Positions 9,479 to 17,843 of a stretch of 20,692 nucleotides of DNA are shown here, piece after piece. The first letter of the stretch is position 1, and every line of letters starts with the position of its first letter. The stretch is from Jimgerdemannia flammicorona (Eukaryota > Mucoromycota > Endogonomycetes > Endogonales > Endogonaceae), in the NCBI GenBank assembly GCA_003990745.1, contig RBNI01001839.1, forward strand, positions 1 to 20,692, in the 5' to 3' direction. The notes under the pieces were generated by a model that searched no databases, was not told where the DNA came from, and saw only the letters and a program-made list of their open reading frames with translations. The position numbers were made by a program, and so were the translations under genes.

Positions 9479-9737
9479 CATTGTGGTTGCTATTTGATTG
9501 CTATGCGGCTAACTATAGATTGCTATCTATAGCAAGTATACAGGTCTTGCACAGATGTATAGATCTTATATAGATATATAGGTTTTATATAGATGTGTAG
9601 GTCTTCCACAGGTGTGCCTTATCTGATAGTCTGGCTATTTATACAGCTTTCCACAGCAATGGTTACTGGTTACTATACTATTTATTCATGTCATCTGGCT
9701 AAGTTATAATTCAGGTGGTATGTTCTGGTTTGTCATA

Positions 9738-10394
9738 CTATTGAAAAATATTTTACTAAGTATAAATAAATTGTTACTAGATATATATAATTAAAATATA
9801 TAGAAGTGAAATTAAAGGTATTATTCCTTCAGATATCATATATATTTGACAAAATATAACTCTATAACTGTGAGGAAAGATATATAATATATAATATTAC
9901 AGAGCTCAAATATGTAATTTTGCAAACAAATTATAGAGATATTAACTATTGAAAAGATATATTACAAAGTAAATTTCAAGATATAATAAGCTGATCAGGT
10001 TTTATTAGCAGATGGTATTTTTATACTAATCTAAATATTTAGAATTAAAGAATGCTTTAAGATTAGTTTATTAATTTCTGAAAATAATTTACTCTTATAT
10101 AGTTTTAAATATATAGAAGTAAAATTGAAGTAATCTATCTTATATATTATATACAGATATTATCTATATTTAATATATACAACTTTATAATTATTTAAAA
10201 TAATTTTTGAAATATAAAGATATAAAACTAGAATTTACAAATATTATTTGATAATAAAGTTATTAATTATTAAATATTTATAAAAGAGAATATATGCTAT
10301 ACATTGATATACCAATGGCAAAACTAATATATTTATTATTAAGGAACAAAGGTTAAACAGTACTAAGTAACCAATAGCAAATACATATATATAG
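9738..10394. other. AT-rich spacer between elements A and B
   Basis: This DNA is strongly AT-rich, with many TA steps and stops in all frames. I see no gene, RNA or repeat family in it. It ends in ATATATATAG, which contains the left ATAG target duplication of element B. An ATAGCAAAT at about 10374-10382 recurs just right of element B at 19214, so the target already held a short direct repeat. The composition fits long-term C-to-T decay. Confidence 0.6.
10391..10394. repeat. Target site duplication of element B, left copy
   Basis: ATAG directly precedes the left LTR edge (TATCAT, originally probably TGTCAC). The same ATAG follows the right LTR edge at 19214-19217. A 4-bp duplication is within the normal range for Ty3/gypsy integrases. 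The AT-rich context makes a chance match possible. Confidence 0.6.
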
Positions 10395-10602
10395 TATCAT
10401 GTAGTGGTCACTGAGTCCTTCAAATATACCAGATTCTCTTCAAGGTGTATCTCTTAGACTAACTCAAGTTTGTTATAAGCAAGTTCTTATTGGAGTGCCT
10501 TTCCAAGGTCTTATAGTCCTCAAACTTCTTATCTTTAAACTGTCTTGTTATCTCTTAGATTGCTTGCAAGGAAGTGTGTGTATTGTACTGAGAGAAACTG
10601 AC

Positions 10603-10635
10603 TTTATTTCAGAGGAAATAAGAGGGGTATTTATA
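10603..10635 (-). promoter_or_regulatory. TATA box and poly(A) signal in element B 3' LTR
   Basis: On the minus strand TATAAATA (10628-10635) is followed about 20 nt downstream by AATAAA (10603-10608). The pair sets the U3/R border near 10600. ORF4 (10838-11827) therefore lies wholly in U3, and in this 3' copy wholly inside the transcript, ahead of the poly(A) site. Confidence 0.6.
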
Positions 10636-10714
10636 CAAAATATAATTCAATGGTTGCTAAGATTTAAAGCTAAATATAAATTCGAATAACTAAAACTACT
10701 AAGTTCCAGGGTGT

Positions 10715-10835
10715 ACTGATGGTTGTACAGGTTCAGGATGCTGGCATTATTTAGTATCACATCAAAATGCCAGTACTGGAACAATTTCACATCACCTCAG
10801 AATACCAGTGCTGGCATTATCCAGTGTAACAAAGA
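10715..10835. repeat. Enhancer-like repeats in element B U3 (left copy)
   Basis: Copies of CTGGCATTATCCAGTGT and its inverted core ATGCCAG lie between the ORF4 stop and the TATA box. The right LTR (about 17960-18112) has one extra unit of roughly 36 bp. Position and repeat structure suit an enhancer, but that is inferred. Confidence 0.45.
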
Positions 10836-10837
10836 AC

Positions 10838-11827
10838 TTAGAGCAGAAAGTTCAGGACCATGGGGGCTTCATCCTCATCATCATTATCACTGAAGGAGAT
10901 GAGATCCGCGAATTCGTCATGTAGGTCATGTGTTTCGCATACTTCGCGTGCTTTGTCGCACATCTCGCATATGTCGAAGTCGCATGGGATGACGTCATCA
11001 CCGATGACGTCATCACATTCAGTGGGGAAATTAGAAATAAGATCTGGAGCTCTCCAGTCTATGAGGTTCTCTTCCACAAAATAGGGAACAAATGTGGGGT
11101 CTTGGGGAGGTCTAACCTGGATGCTTAGGTCTTGGAATACTGAGATCAATCCTTGCAGGAATTGATCTGGGTTGTCCTGGAGGATAGAATGTCAGAAGTC
11201 TTCTACTTCTTCGCTGTTGAGGGTGATAGTGGACTGGGCTTCTATAGCCACCCTGGCTTCTAGTGCATTGATACAGTGAGATGACAGGTCTCTGAAGTCT
11301 GAGACTCTAACATACTCCAAGTTAGGGATTGACCATGGTGCATGCCTGAAGATCTGATGGATCTTCTTAGCTGTCCTCATTTCGCGTATATCTATGGGAG
11401 TGGCATCTTGTAGCTCTTGGGTGCTGGCCTGTGGGAACTCCCAGTAGAGAAGGTTTCATATTTCATACTCCTGCCACATTTGGAGGCATTTGGTAGTAAT
11501 GGTGATCCTTGTTTCTATTTTATAGCAGTAGAGAATAAAGTGATAAGGGTCTGCAGTACCCAGGTTGACACTAGGAGTCCTTCTTGTGTGGGTCCCCATG
11601 GCTCTTCTGATGTTTTGGAACATCCTTTCTTCAACTGAGGTGCCTTGGTGGTTCCTTGACCTTCTTGAGGTTTGGTGGGCAGCAGGCATTTCATTTGTGG
11701 TAAGTCTTTGAGCTATTTTGGGATTAGTGGTTCTTGTTGGTTGCTGCTACTGCGGTTCCTTGATCCTTCTTTTATATTCTTCAGGATGCTTGTGCTGTGG
11801 TCACAATGACTCACAGTTGGTCATCAT
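10838..11827 (-). pseudogene. Element B ORF4 encoded in U3, left copy, unknown function
   Basis: One minus-strand frame runs from tandem ATG codons at 11825-11827 and 11822-11824 to a TAA at 10838-10840 (329 codons plus stop). Four internal stops are present. The stop near 11191 is TGG in the right copy, and the one near 11455 is GGA there. The N-terminus is basic and Gln/Pro-rich. A folded-looking middle contains ADPYHFILYC and WQEYEI (about 11456-11560) and WSIPNLEYVRVSDFRDLSSH (about 11275-11335). The C-terminus is acidic, ending near SFSDNDDEDEAP. I see no signal peptide or membrane segment. The frame is kept in both LTRs, which supports a real gene, and it lies upstream of the TATA box. 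I recognise no family. Confidence 0.65.
10990..11012. promoter_or_regulatory. Paired CRE-like palindromes in element B U3 (left)
   Basis: Two perfect TGACGTCA octamers lie at 10990-10997 and 11005-11012, 15 bp apart. This is the site bound by CREB/ATF-type bZIP factors, including fungal ones. They also lie inside ORF4, where they encode a repeated Asp-Asp-Val-Ile, so they may be coding coincidence. In the right LTR the first is intact (18275-18282) and the second is TGACATCA. Confidence 0.45.
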
Positions 11828-12240
11828 TGCTCATCTTGTATGCCGTATGATCTTCTTGTACTCTGATCTGGTGGCTTGCAAGGAAAGGCTGTCTCTTGTG
11901 CTGATGTCATCATTCTGGGGTTACTATTACATCTTCCTCCTGAATAAGGATCTTCCTGAGCATCCTTATTCATTGGTCCAGTCCTGAAAAATTTGCTGAT
12001 CCCATAACCTCTGACAAGGGGTCGAAAAGTAGTATTTATGGGCTGGCATCTTCCTTTTATATTTTGGCGTAATGGTGAAGGGTCACTCTCTTCATATAGA
12101 GCAAGGGCCTGATTCTGATATTGATCAATCAGTTGATGGTTCGAACTCCTCTGACTTCAAAAGTCTCATAGATGAGTAGTTGTCAGTACTGTATCCTTTA
12201 GAGAATGGTTCAGATAGATAGCCTGCTGGTCACTGGACAT
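11824..12240 (-). pseudogene. Element B ORF3, crosses PPT into LTR, unknown function
   Basis: The frame starts at an ATG at 12238-12240, 4 nt after the pol stop (TAA 12245-12247), and ends at a TGA at 11824-11826 (138 codons). Two internal TGA codons (12166-12168 and 12157-12159) fit CGA to TGA. It reads through the PPT and about 100 bp into U3. Its stop overlaps the first ATG of ORF4 as ATGA, an arrangement used for coupled termination and reinitiation in some fungal viruses and non-LTR elements. The product would be hydrophilic and rich in Gln, Ser and Arg. An alternative is that ORF3 and ORF4 were one protein separated by an indel. I recognise no family. Confidence 0.5.
11932..11941 (-). 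other. Polypurine tract of element B
   Basis: On the minus strand AGGAGGAAGA lies directly before the LTR start TGTAATAG. It is a clean all-purine run at the expected place for plus-strand priming. Confidence 0.85.
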
Positions 12241-12244
12241 GCTG

Positions 12245-13335
12245 TTACAATTCACAGACTAGAACCTCATGGGCGGTCATCACGTTTTGCTTCTCTTATA
12301 TAGGTTCATGGTACTTCTTAAGTCTGTTCCTATATACTATGGTAGGCAGTATGGTCCCTGAGATTTTTCTAAGCCAGAAGGTAGTTCCCTTGATATCTTA
12401 TATGTAGAAGGGTCCTTTCCATTTGGGCTCTAGTTTTTTGTGACCATGAGGCTTCTACTATATTTCAATACAGTAGAACCTTTTCTCCAATTCGGATGGG
12501 TTCTAGGGTCTTGTGATTCTTTCTATATTCTTTCTTATCAGCACTTGTGACTTGGTGATGTAATCTTCAGCCTTCTTTCTGATTTGGTATAGTCTCCAGA
12601 TTTCTGCATCAACCTATCTCCAAGTTAGGTCTAGATTTGTGGCTGAGGTTCCATCAGAATCTTCTTCTCTGAAGAGCAGCTCTCTTGGAGTAAAATGTGT
12701 GCTCTGTGACCATATATCTCATAGGACAGAGAGGGCAGTTGGGAGATAATTATCCCAAATCTCATATGTCTCTGAGATCTTCGCTAGGATGTTCTTGAGG
12801 GTCTTATTGGTTCTCTCTATCTGTCCATTTCCTTGAGGGTGGTATGCAGTGGTCTTGATGTGCTGGATCTTGTATTTCTGATACATTATCTCATGAAATC
12901 CATTGACAAATTCCATGCTGTGGTCTGTTGTGATTTGCTTTGGTGTCTTGTAGCAGCAGATGATTTCTCAGTACAGGAAGTCAGCTGTAGAGAGGGTATT
13001 GGCTTCTTATAATGCTCCTGCCTCTATCCATTTGGTGAAGAGGTTTACAATAACTATAATATAGCAGTTTCCTGATAGTATTACTGGTAGTGGTCCAATG
13101 ATATCTATTGCAATATGGTGGAAAGGGATAGGCTCAATTCTTGATGACCCAGGTGCCTGGTCTTGCTGATCTTGTTTCTGTTTTTGGCACTTATTACACC
13201 CTTTGACAAATTGATACAGATCTTCTTCCATCTTGGGCCACCACATGGTTCTTCTTGCCTTATCATATATGTTGGTTCCTCCTAAGTATCCTTGCTTGTG
13301 TACTTCCTTCATTATTTAATACTTCTTATGTTTGG
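12245..13335 (-). pseudogene. Element B integrase with GPY/F-like C-terminus
   Basis: The N-terminal zinc module reads HKQGYLGG then CNKCQ. The second His of the usual H-x3-4-H is Tyr, as CAC to TAC would give. The catalytic residues are Asp at 13103-13105 (IAIDIIGPLP), Asp at 12923-12925 (TTDHSMEF) and Glu at 12815-12817 (GNGQIERTNK). The last two show the classic D-x35-E spacing. The C-terminus has LEPKWKGPFYI and YRNRLKKYHEP, a GPY/F-like module, and no chromodomain. Stops lie near 13007 and 12719, and more follow downstream. The frame ends with a TAA at 12245-12247, just before ORF3. Confidence 0.9.
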
Positions 13336-13484
13336 GTATTATTAGCTTTCCTCCTTTTCTGAGTGTAGTGTTATCTAGTTCAAACTGTTTCCAAGTCCTG
13401 TTGATGATGGTGATTGTCCAGGGTTCGAGGTAGTTGGGCATCTTCCGCTACCCAAGGTAGCTGATTAATCCATAGTATAGCTCC
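13336..13484 (-). pseudogene. Element B RNase H-integrase linker with frameshift
   Basis: Between the RNase H frame (ending 13485) and the integrase frame (starting 13312) the reading frame changes. At least one indel and several stops lie here. No motif is seen beyond a spacer in the usual position. Confidence 0.5.
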
Positions 13485-13892
13485 TTATTCATGTTGAATA
13501 TTCTTGATTGGAGTGTTTCGGGGAGTCCTTGAGAGTGCATTGGCATTGGTGTTGGTCTTTCCTGAGTGGTGCTTGATAGTACAGTCATACTCTTGCAGCC
13601 TGTAGATCCAACTGGTGTATATTCCTTTGGGGTTCAGAGTGTGGAATAGCCAGGCAAGAGCAGAATAGTCTGTTTGAATAGTGAAGTATTTTCTGGCTAG
13701 GTAGTAGTAGAACTTGTCTACTACCCAAACTACTGCTAAGTATTCAAGCTTGCATGACTCATAGTTCTGTTCTGCTCCATGGGTGCCTTGGCTTGTATAG
13801 AAGATGACATATTCATGTCCACCTTTCTTCTGAGCTAGGACTGCTCCAAGTCCTATAGTACTCACATCTGTCTGCAGGATGAATTCTAGGTT
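13485..13892 (-). pseudogene. Element B RNase H, catalytic Asp lost
   Basis: The domain starts around ILQTDVSTIGLGAVLAQ and continues through CKLEYLAVVWVV and IQTDYSALAWL to HHSGKTNTNANALSRTP. Three of the four D-E-D-D catalytic residues remain. The last, in the usual ADALSR block, is Asn (codon AAT at 13539-13541), as GAT to AAT would give. The usual TDH is TDY, fitting CAC to TAC. One stop separates it from the RT (near 13890), while the rest is open. The loss of the fourth carboxylate would inactivate the enzyme. Confidence 0.9.
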
Positions 13893-14770
13893 TCAATCTG
13901 GTCTTCTGAGGATAGGTGCTTGGGTCAACCTGGTCTTGAGTTCATTGAAGGTTTCTTGGTACTCCTTAGTCCATTCAAATTTGATCTCCTTCTTCAGTAG
14001 CTCGTAGATAGGTGCTGTAATATTGGAGTATCCTTTGATAAATCTTCTGTAGTAGCTGGCTAGTCCAAGGAAGACATAGACTTCAGTGGTTATTCTGGGT
14101 CTCGGGTAGGCTGCAACAGCCTCGATCTTCATGGAGTCTGTGTGGATTCTAGTCTGGTTGATGAGATGTCCTAGGTAGGTGATTTCTTGAGCTGCAAACT
14201 TGCATTTTTTGAGCTTGATGTAGAGGCCATGCTCTTTGAGCCTCTTGAGGGCTAGCTGTATGTGATTGATATGTTTCCATGTAGTGTTGCTGAAGATGAT
14301 CACATCATCAACATAGACAAAGAGCCATTTTCCAATCTTGTTGCTGAAGACTCTGTTCATCATTTGCTGGAAACTTGCTGGGGTATTGCACATTCCAAAT
14401 GGCATTCGCAGATAGATATAGGTGGTGTCAGGTGTGATGAAGGCTGATTTCTTACTGGCATCTTGAGTGAGACCGATCTGATGAAAGCCTGAGAACAGAT
14501 CCAAGGTGGTGTAGTATTGGCTTTGTTTCCAAGGGTGGTAAGAATTTCTTGAATATTCAGCAATGGCTGCCTATCCTTCTTAGTAATGGTATTGAGTTTC
14601 CTGTAGTCAATGCAGAGTCTTGGTACAAACTCTCTAGGCTTGCTTTCTTTCTTCGGGGCTAGGACAATGGGTGAGGCCCAGGGGCTAATAGCTTGCTTGA
14701 TGATTCTGGCTTCTTTCATTTCCTTGAGTTCGGCTCACAGCCACTCACTGTAGGCAGGTAGTATGGGTCT
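13893..14770 (-). pseudogene. Element B reverse transcriptase, frameshifted
   Basis: Blocks in order: SPWASPIVLAPKK and LCIDYRKLN in the upstream frame (14360-14719), then LDLFSGFHQIGL, MPFGMCNTPASFQQMMN, VYVDDVIIFS (YVDD at 14304-14315), GLYIKLKKCKF, YLGHLI and LASYYRRFIK in the next frame (13893-14504). A probable one-base deletion near 14521-14525, just before the LDLFSGF block, shifts the frame. Catalytic Asp residues are intact. One stop lies upstream (14735-14737, CGA to TGA). Apart from these the domain is well kept. Confidence 0.93.
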
Positions 14771-14998
14771 GGCTTTCTGGTAGATAGACTTGGTATCACC
14801 AGTATCAACTTCATGATAGTACTTGGGTTCTTGATTGTGGATATCCCTAAAGTGTGTAGCAAGTACTCCTTCATTCTGGTACAGGATCTTGAGAAGTTGT
14901 TCCTCTAGGGGAAAGTTTTCTCAAATGGTATATGTGTGCTTGTTCTGGTCCTTGTCTTTCTTGTGCTCAAGTTCAGTAATCTTGGTGGTGGCATAGGC
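14771..14998 (-). pseudogene. Element B dUTPase-RT linker
   Basis: This is the same frame as gag and dUTPase. A basic Lys-rich tail after dUTPase motif 5 runs to a TGA at 14921-14923. Sequence typical of the start of RT domains follows, with HFRDIHNQEPKYYHEVDTG and KARPILPAYSEWL. It has no counterpart of the extra domain seen in element A. Confidence 0.6.
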
Positions 14999-15400
14999 TC
15001 CTCTTCTAGTAGATCCAAAGCCTTGTTCTTCTCTCTTGGTCTTGATAAGTTCGATGGCTTCAATGATCTTGGGTTTCTTGATTTCATGAATCAGCATCTG
15101 GCCAATCCTGTCATGCTTCTTGACTTCGAAGGGGGTGGTGTGGTTGTGATTTCTGACTATGAGAAAGATCTCGCCAGTGTAATCAGAGTCAATTACTCCT
15201 CCTTCAACTAAGATTTCGCTTTTGGCCAGACTGCTCCTGGTCTTGATAATTCTGGTATAGTTCTCTGGCAGTTTGACTCCAATTCCAGTACCAAGTAGGG
15301 TAGTGGTTTGTAGTTCAAGAGTAGCATCTTGAATGCTGGCAAGGTCCATTCCTATGGCTCCTTCAGTCTTATATTCTGGGATCTTGGCTTTGGGGTAAAA
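14999..15400 (-). pseudogene. Element B dUTPase domain, all five motifs kept
   Basis: Within an open frame covering 14921-15751 (Met at 15751 as residue 1) the trimeric dUTPase motifs appear in order: AIGMDLAS (132-139), TRSSLAK (171-177), GGVIDSDYTGEI (184-195, with the expected Asp188 and Tyr191), KHDRIGQMLI (212-221) and REEQGFGSTRRG (240-251, with Phe245 in the place that covers uracil). The span of about 120 residues from motif 1 to 5 is normal for the family. No stop falls inside the domain, although stops lie on both sides at 15790 and 14923. It would hydrolyse dUTP during cDNA synthesis. The feature is labelled pseudogene because the polyprotein is broken. Confidence 0.93.
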
Positions 15401-15532
15401 CTTCTTGACCTTGAGAGTGATGTCAGATTCTTGTTCCTCCTCATCATCACTATCAATCTGAAGCTCTGGGGGCTCGTCATCTTCTTCAGCTTTCCTTTTT
15501 GCTTCAGTGGCTTCTTGCTTATGTTTCTGTTG

Positions 15533-15613
15533 GCAGATTTTCCTGACTTCACTGATACAGAACCAGCAGTCATTCAGGTGTTTGGAGCAGTACATCCTAG
15601 TACTATGGGGGCA
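15533..15613 (-). pseudogene. Element B Cys/His-rich module before dUTPase
   Basis: From the Met at 15751, Cys47, His49, Cys55, His58, Cys62, Cys65, Cys73 and His77 cluster in about 30 residues (CPHS, YCSKH, CWFC, ICQQKH). CWFC gives a C-x2-C knuckle. It occupies the same place as the zinc ribbon of element A, between protease and dUTPase, though the spacing differs. Zinc binding is likely but unproven. A Lys/Glu-rich acidic linker (about residues 78-112) leads to the dUTPase. Confidence 0.55.
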
Positions 15614-15759
15614 TCTTCCTTGAGGGGCATAGCTATTGATGATCTTGTTGTACCACTGTTCATCTGTGAGCTTGGATGTCTTGCTCTTGTTCTTGTTCTT
15701 GTTCACTGAGTGCATGAAGACCTCTGTGTCCTCTTCATCTCCTTCCTCCATGTCTGGTA

Positions 15760-16160
15760 GGACTCCTTTGTGGACATTGATAGAGACTCATACCTTTCTC
15801 CCTCTGCAGTTGATCTGCATCTTCTGGGCATTGAGGTCAATGATGGCCTTGGCCTTGTGAAGCCATTGGTTGCTAATGAGGATGTCATAGTTGGTGGTGC
15901 TTGTAACAATCACATCTACTAGAATAGTAGCTCCTTCTATCTTGATGGGGACTTCTCAGATTTTGCCAAGGGGGGTAGCTTGTGTACCATCTGCTATGAC
16001 ATAGACCATCTTGGTGGACTCTTCAATGTCCCATCCTAGGCAGTCAATTGCCTTCTTGCTCATGAAGCATCCTCCAGCACCAGTATCAATGATGGCATCA
16101 AAGATACAGTCTTCAATCTGGCAGGGGGTATAGGCTGATGTCTTGTACTGGTCTTCAGAT
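15760..16160 (-). pseudogene. Element B aspartic protease
   Basis: The active-site block reads FDAIIDTGAGGCFMS, with DTG intact at 16079-16087. VYVIADGTQATPLGKI is the flap region. After a TGA at 15956-15958 the frame continues with VPIKIEGATILVDVIV and YDILISNQWLHKAKAIIDL, the C-terminal hydrophobic block. A second TGA lies at 15788-15790. Both stops fit CGA to TGA. The domain follows gag in the same frame, so protease was made as part of a Gag-Pol fusion without a frameshift site. Confidence 0.9.
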
Positions 16161-17515
16161 TCTTCACCTGAGTTCTCGGATTCTTCCTGTGTATTGTGAG
16201 CTTCTACAATCTTGTACTCTTGATTCTTGGCAGTAGTTGCAAGTCCTACTCTCAACTACTGTCTGAAGGCAGGGACTTCAGCTAGCTGTCCAAAAGTGAC
16301 ATTGACCTTCTGTTCCTTGAGGTCCTTGTAGATGTCATACTGGTGGATCTTGGTCTTATGCAGCTTCTGTTCCCTCTTGCTTTCACTTTCTCCTGAGACT
16401 GGAGTAGTGCCTTCAATAATTTGGTGGGCAGCTTCGTCTAACTCCATGTCTTGATCAATCTCCTCTGGTTGGGTCTTGCTTTGAATAGTGACAGCTGGGG
16501 TCTTCTTTGGTCTTCCAACTGGCTTGCTGTTGCTCTTCTTGTCATAGGGCTTGGACCGGGTTCTGGTACCTTCAGTAGCAGGGTAGAATTCAAGCTCCTT
16601 GTAGTATTCTTCATCATCAGTATCACCAATCTCCTCAATGACTACTGCATTGGTTTGTTCTCTGGTTCTGCTAGCATTGCTTGGTTGGGCCTTGCATTTT
16701 GTTTTGGTCATGCAACTCTTTACATAGTGGCCTTCTTCTCTACATCTAAAGTATGTAATATTGCATTCTTCTATAGCAGTTGCAAATCTCTGCACTGGTC
16801 TCCTGTTAGTACTTCAGACTTCTCTAACAACATCACCAAGATGTGCAGTCATCTCAGCAAACTGCTTGGCGAGTTCCTCCACTGGGTCAGCTTTGGCTGT
16901 CTTGGGGGTAGGTGGGGTTGGTTGTCTGTTTACGACTGTGGCAGGTAAGATACTAGTTGGCTTTGATGGCTCCATCTTGATGCCAGTTATTTTCTCCATT
17001 GAGTGTTTGGCAGGATGTCTGGCAGTCCAATATCTCTGTGCAAAGACCACTTTCTGATCAAGGGTCAGTGCAGCTGGGGTAGACCAGATTGCTAGGGCAA
17101 TTTCAGAGTGAACTCCTTTGAGGAAGGTTGAATCTACTATTTGTTCCTTGAGGCGGTCATCATAGCCAGCCAAGATAATCTGGTAGCAGATTCGGGTATA
17201 GAATGAGTTGGGATCTTCACTAAGTCTCTGGCAGATAGTATTAAGTTGATCCTTGAGAGCTTGCTTGATCTCTTTGGTATAATATGTTGTTCTAAGGAAG
17301 ACCTTCATGTTGGCAAGTTTGGCTGCACCAGCATCAGCAATGGTGGCTGCATTGAACTTGTCTCTGGCAGGTCCTCTAAGGCTGACTGATAGAAGGGCTA
17401 ATTGAGCATCCACACCAAGGGCTCGTATGGCAGCAAATTGTTCAAAGTCTTCAATGAAGGTCAGGATTGACTCTTCAGTAGTATATCTATAGAATGTGTG
17501 GGGGCATATTTCCAT
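16161..17515 (-). pseudogene. Element B gag
   Basis: The folded core follows the Met at 17515 (FYRYTTEESILTFIEDFEQF) and runs to about 16960. It is helix-rich and Ala-rich, with RGPARDKF and FYTRICYQIILAGYDD. A Pro/Thr-rich hinge follows, then a stop at 16814-16816. The zinc knuckle (about 16712-16755) reads YFRCREEGHYVKSC, with its first Cys changed to Tyr. A Lys/Glu-rich tail runs to a stop at 16256-16258. The frame upstream of 17515 stays open for about 20 Thr-rich codons, so the start may lie further right, near 17579, if a base was lost there. Both stops fit C-to-T changes. Gag continues in frame into protease. Confidence 0.88.
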
Positions 17516-17614
17516 CTTGTCTTGAATTCTTGCAGAGGTGACTCTTGTAGTCAGGGTAGTTGTTGTGGGAGTTGTTCATTTTTCAGCTTGAAAGTGAGAG
17601 ATTCGTCTTGAATC
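17516..17614 (-). other. Element B leader between PBS and gag
   Basis: This short untranslated leader may include the true gag start. An ATG at 17577-17579 is one base out of the gag frame. Confidence 0.5.
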
Positions 17615-17632
17615 ACCAGCCAATGGGCACCA
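17615..17632 (-). other. Primer binding site of element B
   Basis: On the minus strand TGGTGCCCATTGGCTGGT starts 3 nt after the LTR end (TGTGACA). It would pair with a tRNA ending GGGCACCA (discriminator A). I cannot name the tRNA. It clearly differs from the tRNA-Pro-type site of element A. Confidence 0.75.
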
Positions 17633-17843
17633 AGTTGTCACATAGTAGTCACTGAGTCCTTCAAATATACCAGATTCTCTTCAAGGTGTATCTCTTAGAC
17701 TAACTCAAGTTTGTTATAAGCAAGTTCTTATTGGAGTGCCTTCCCAAGGTCTTATAGTCCTCAAACTTCTTATCTTTAAACTGTCTTGTTATTTCTTAGA
17801 TTGCTTGCAAGGAAGTGTATGTATTGCACTAAGAGGAACTAAC

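Larger units (their letters stand above)
187..9737 (-). mobile_element. Element A: Ty3/gypsy-type LTR retrotransposon with dUTPase, decayed
   Basis: Read right to left, the order is 5' LTR (8311-9737), PBS, gag, protease, zinc ribbon, acidic linker, dUTPase, extra domain, RT, RNase H, integrase, ORF3, PPT and truncated 3' LTR (187-758). RT before integrase places it in the Ty3/gypsy type. The integrase ends in a GPY/F-like module and no chromodomain follows. The coding part is broken by many stops and several frameshifts, more than in element B. Most stops can be explained by one C-to-T change from CGA, CAG or CAA. The target duplication cannot be tested because the 3' LTR is cut off at 187. 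Confidence 0.93.
8311..9737 (-). repeat. Element A 5' LTR, complete (1.43 kb)
   Basis: On the minus strand it runs from TATGACAAACC (TGTGAC in the other copy, so one G-to-A change) at 9737 to GCACATTACA at 8311, followed by the PBS. U3 is short (about 260 bp right of the TATA box at 9470-9478). R plus U5 is unusually long at about 1.1 kb, and its 8752-9075 part is a diverged tandem repeat. The 3' copy keeps only the part matching 9074-9737. An 88-codon minus-strand frame at 8927-9193 lies across repeat units and is not considered a gene. Confidence 0.85.
10395..11931 (-). repeat. Element B 3' LTR (left)
   Basis: This is a direct repeat of 17636-19213. On the minus strand it starts TGTAATAGTAACC next to the PPT and ends ...ATGATA, where the other copy has the standard TGTGACA. 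U3 is very long (about 1.3 kb) and holds ORF4. R plus U5 is short (about 200 bp). Differences from the right copy are mostly transitions, often CpA versus TpA or TpG versus TpA. Confidence 0.93.

Noticed and set aside
9074..9737. Taking 9074 as the inner edge of the element A LTR
   Set aside because: Repeat similarity stops there only because the 3' copy is truncated. The PBS at 8291-8308 and the CA end at 8311 place the true edge at 8311.
16451..16948. Plus-strand open frame (165 codons) with hydrophobic stretches
   Set aside because: It is antisense to element B gag; the minus frame holds the gag core and zinc knuckle.
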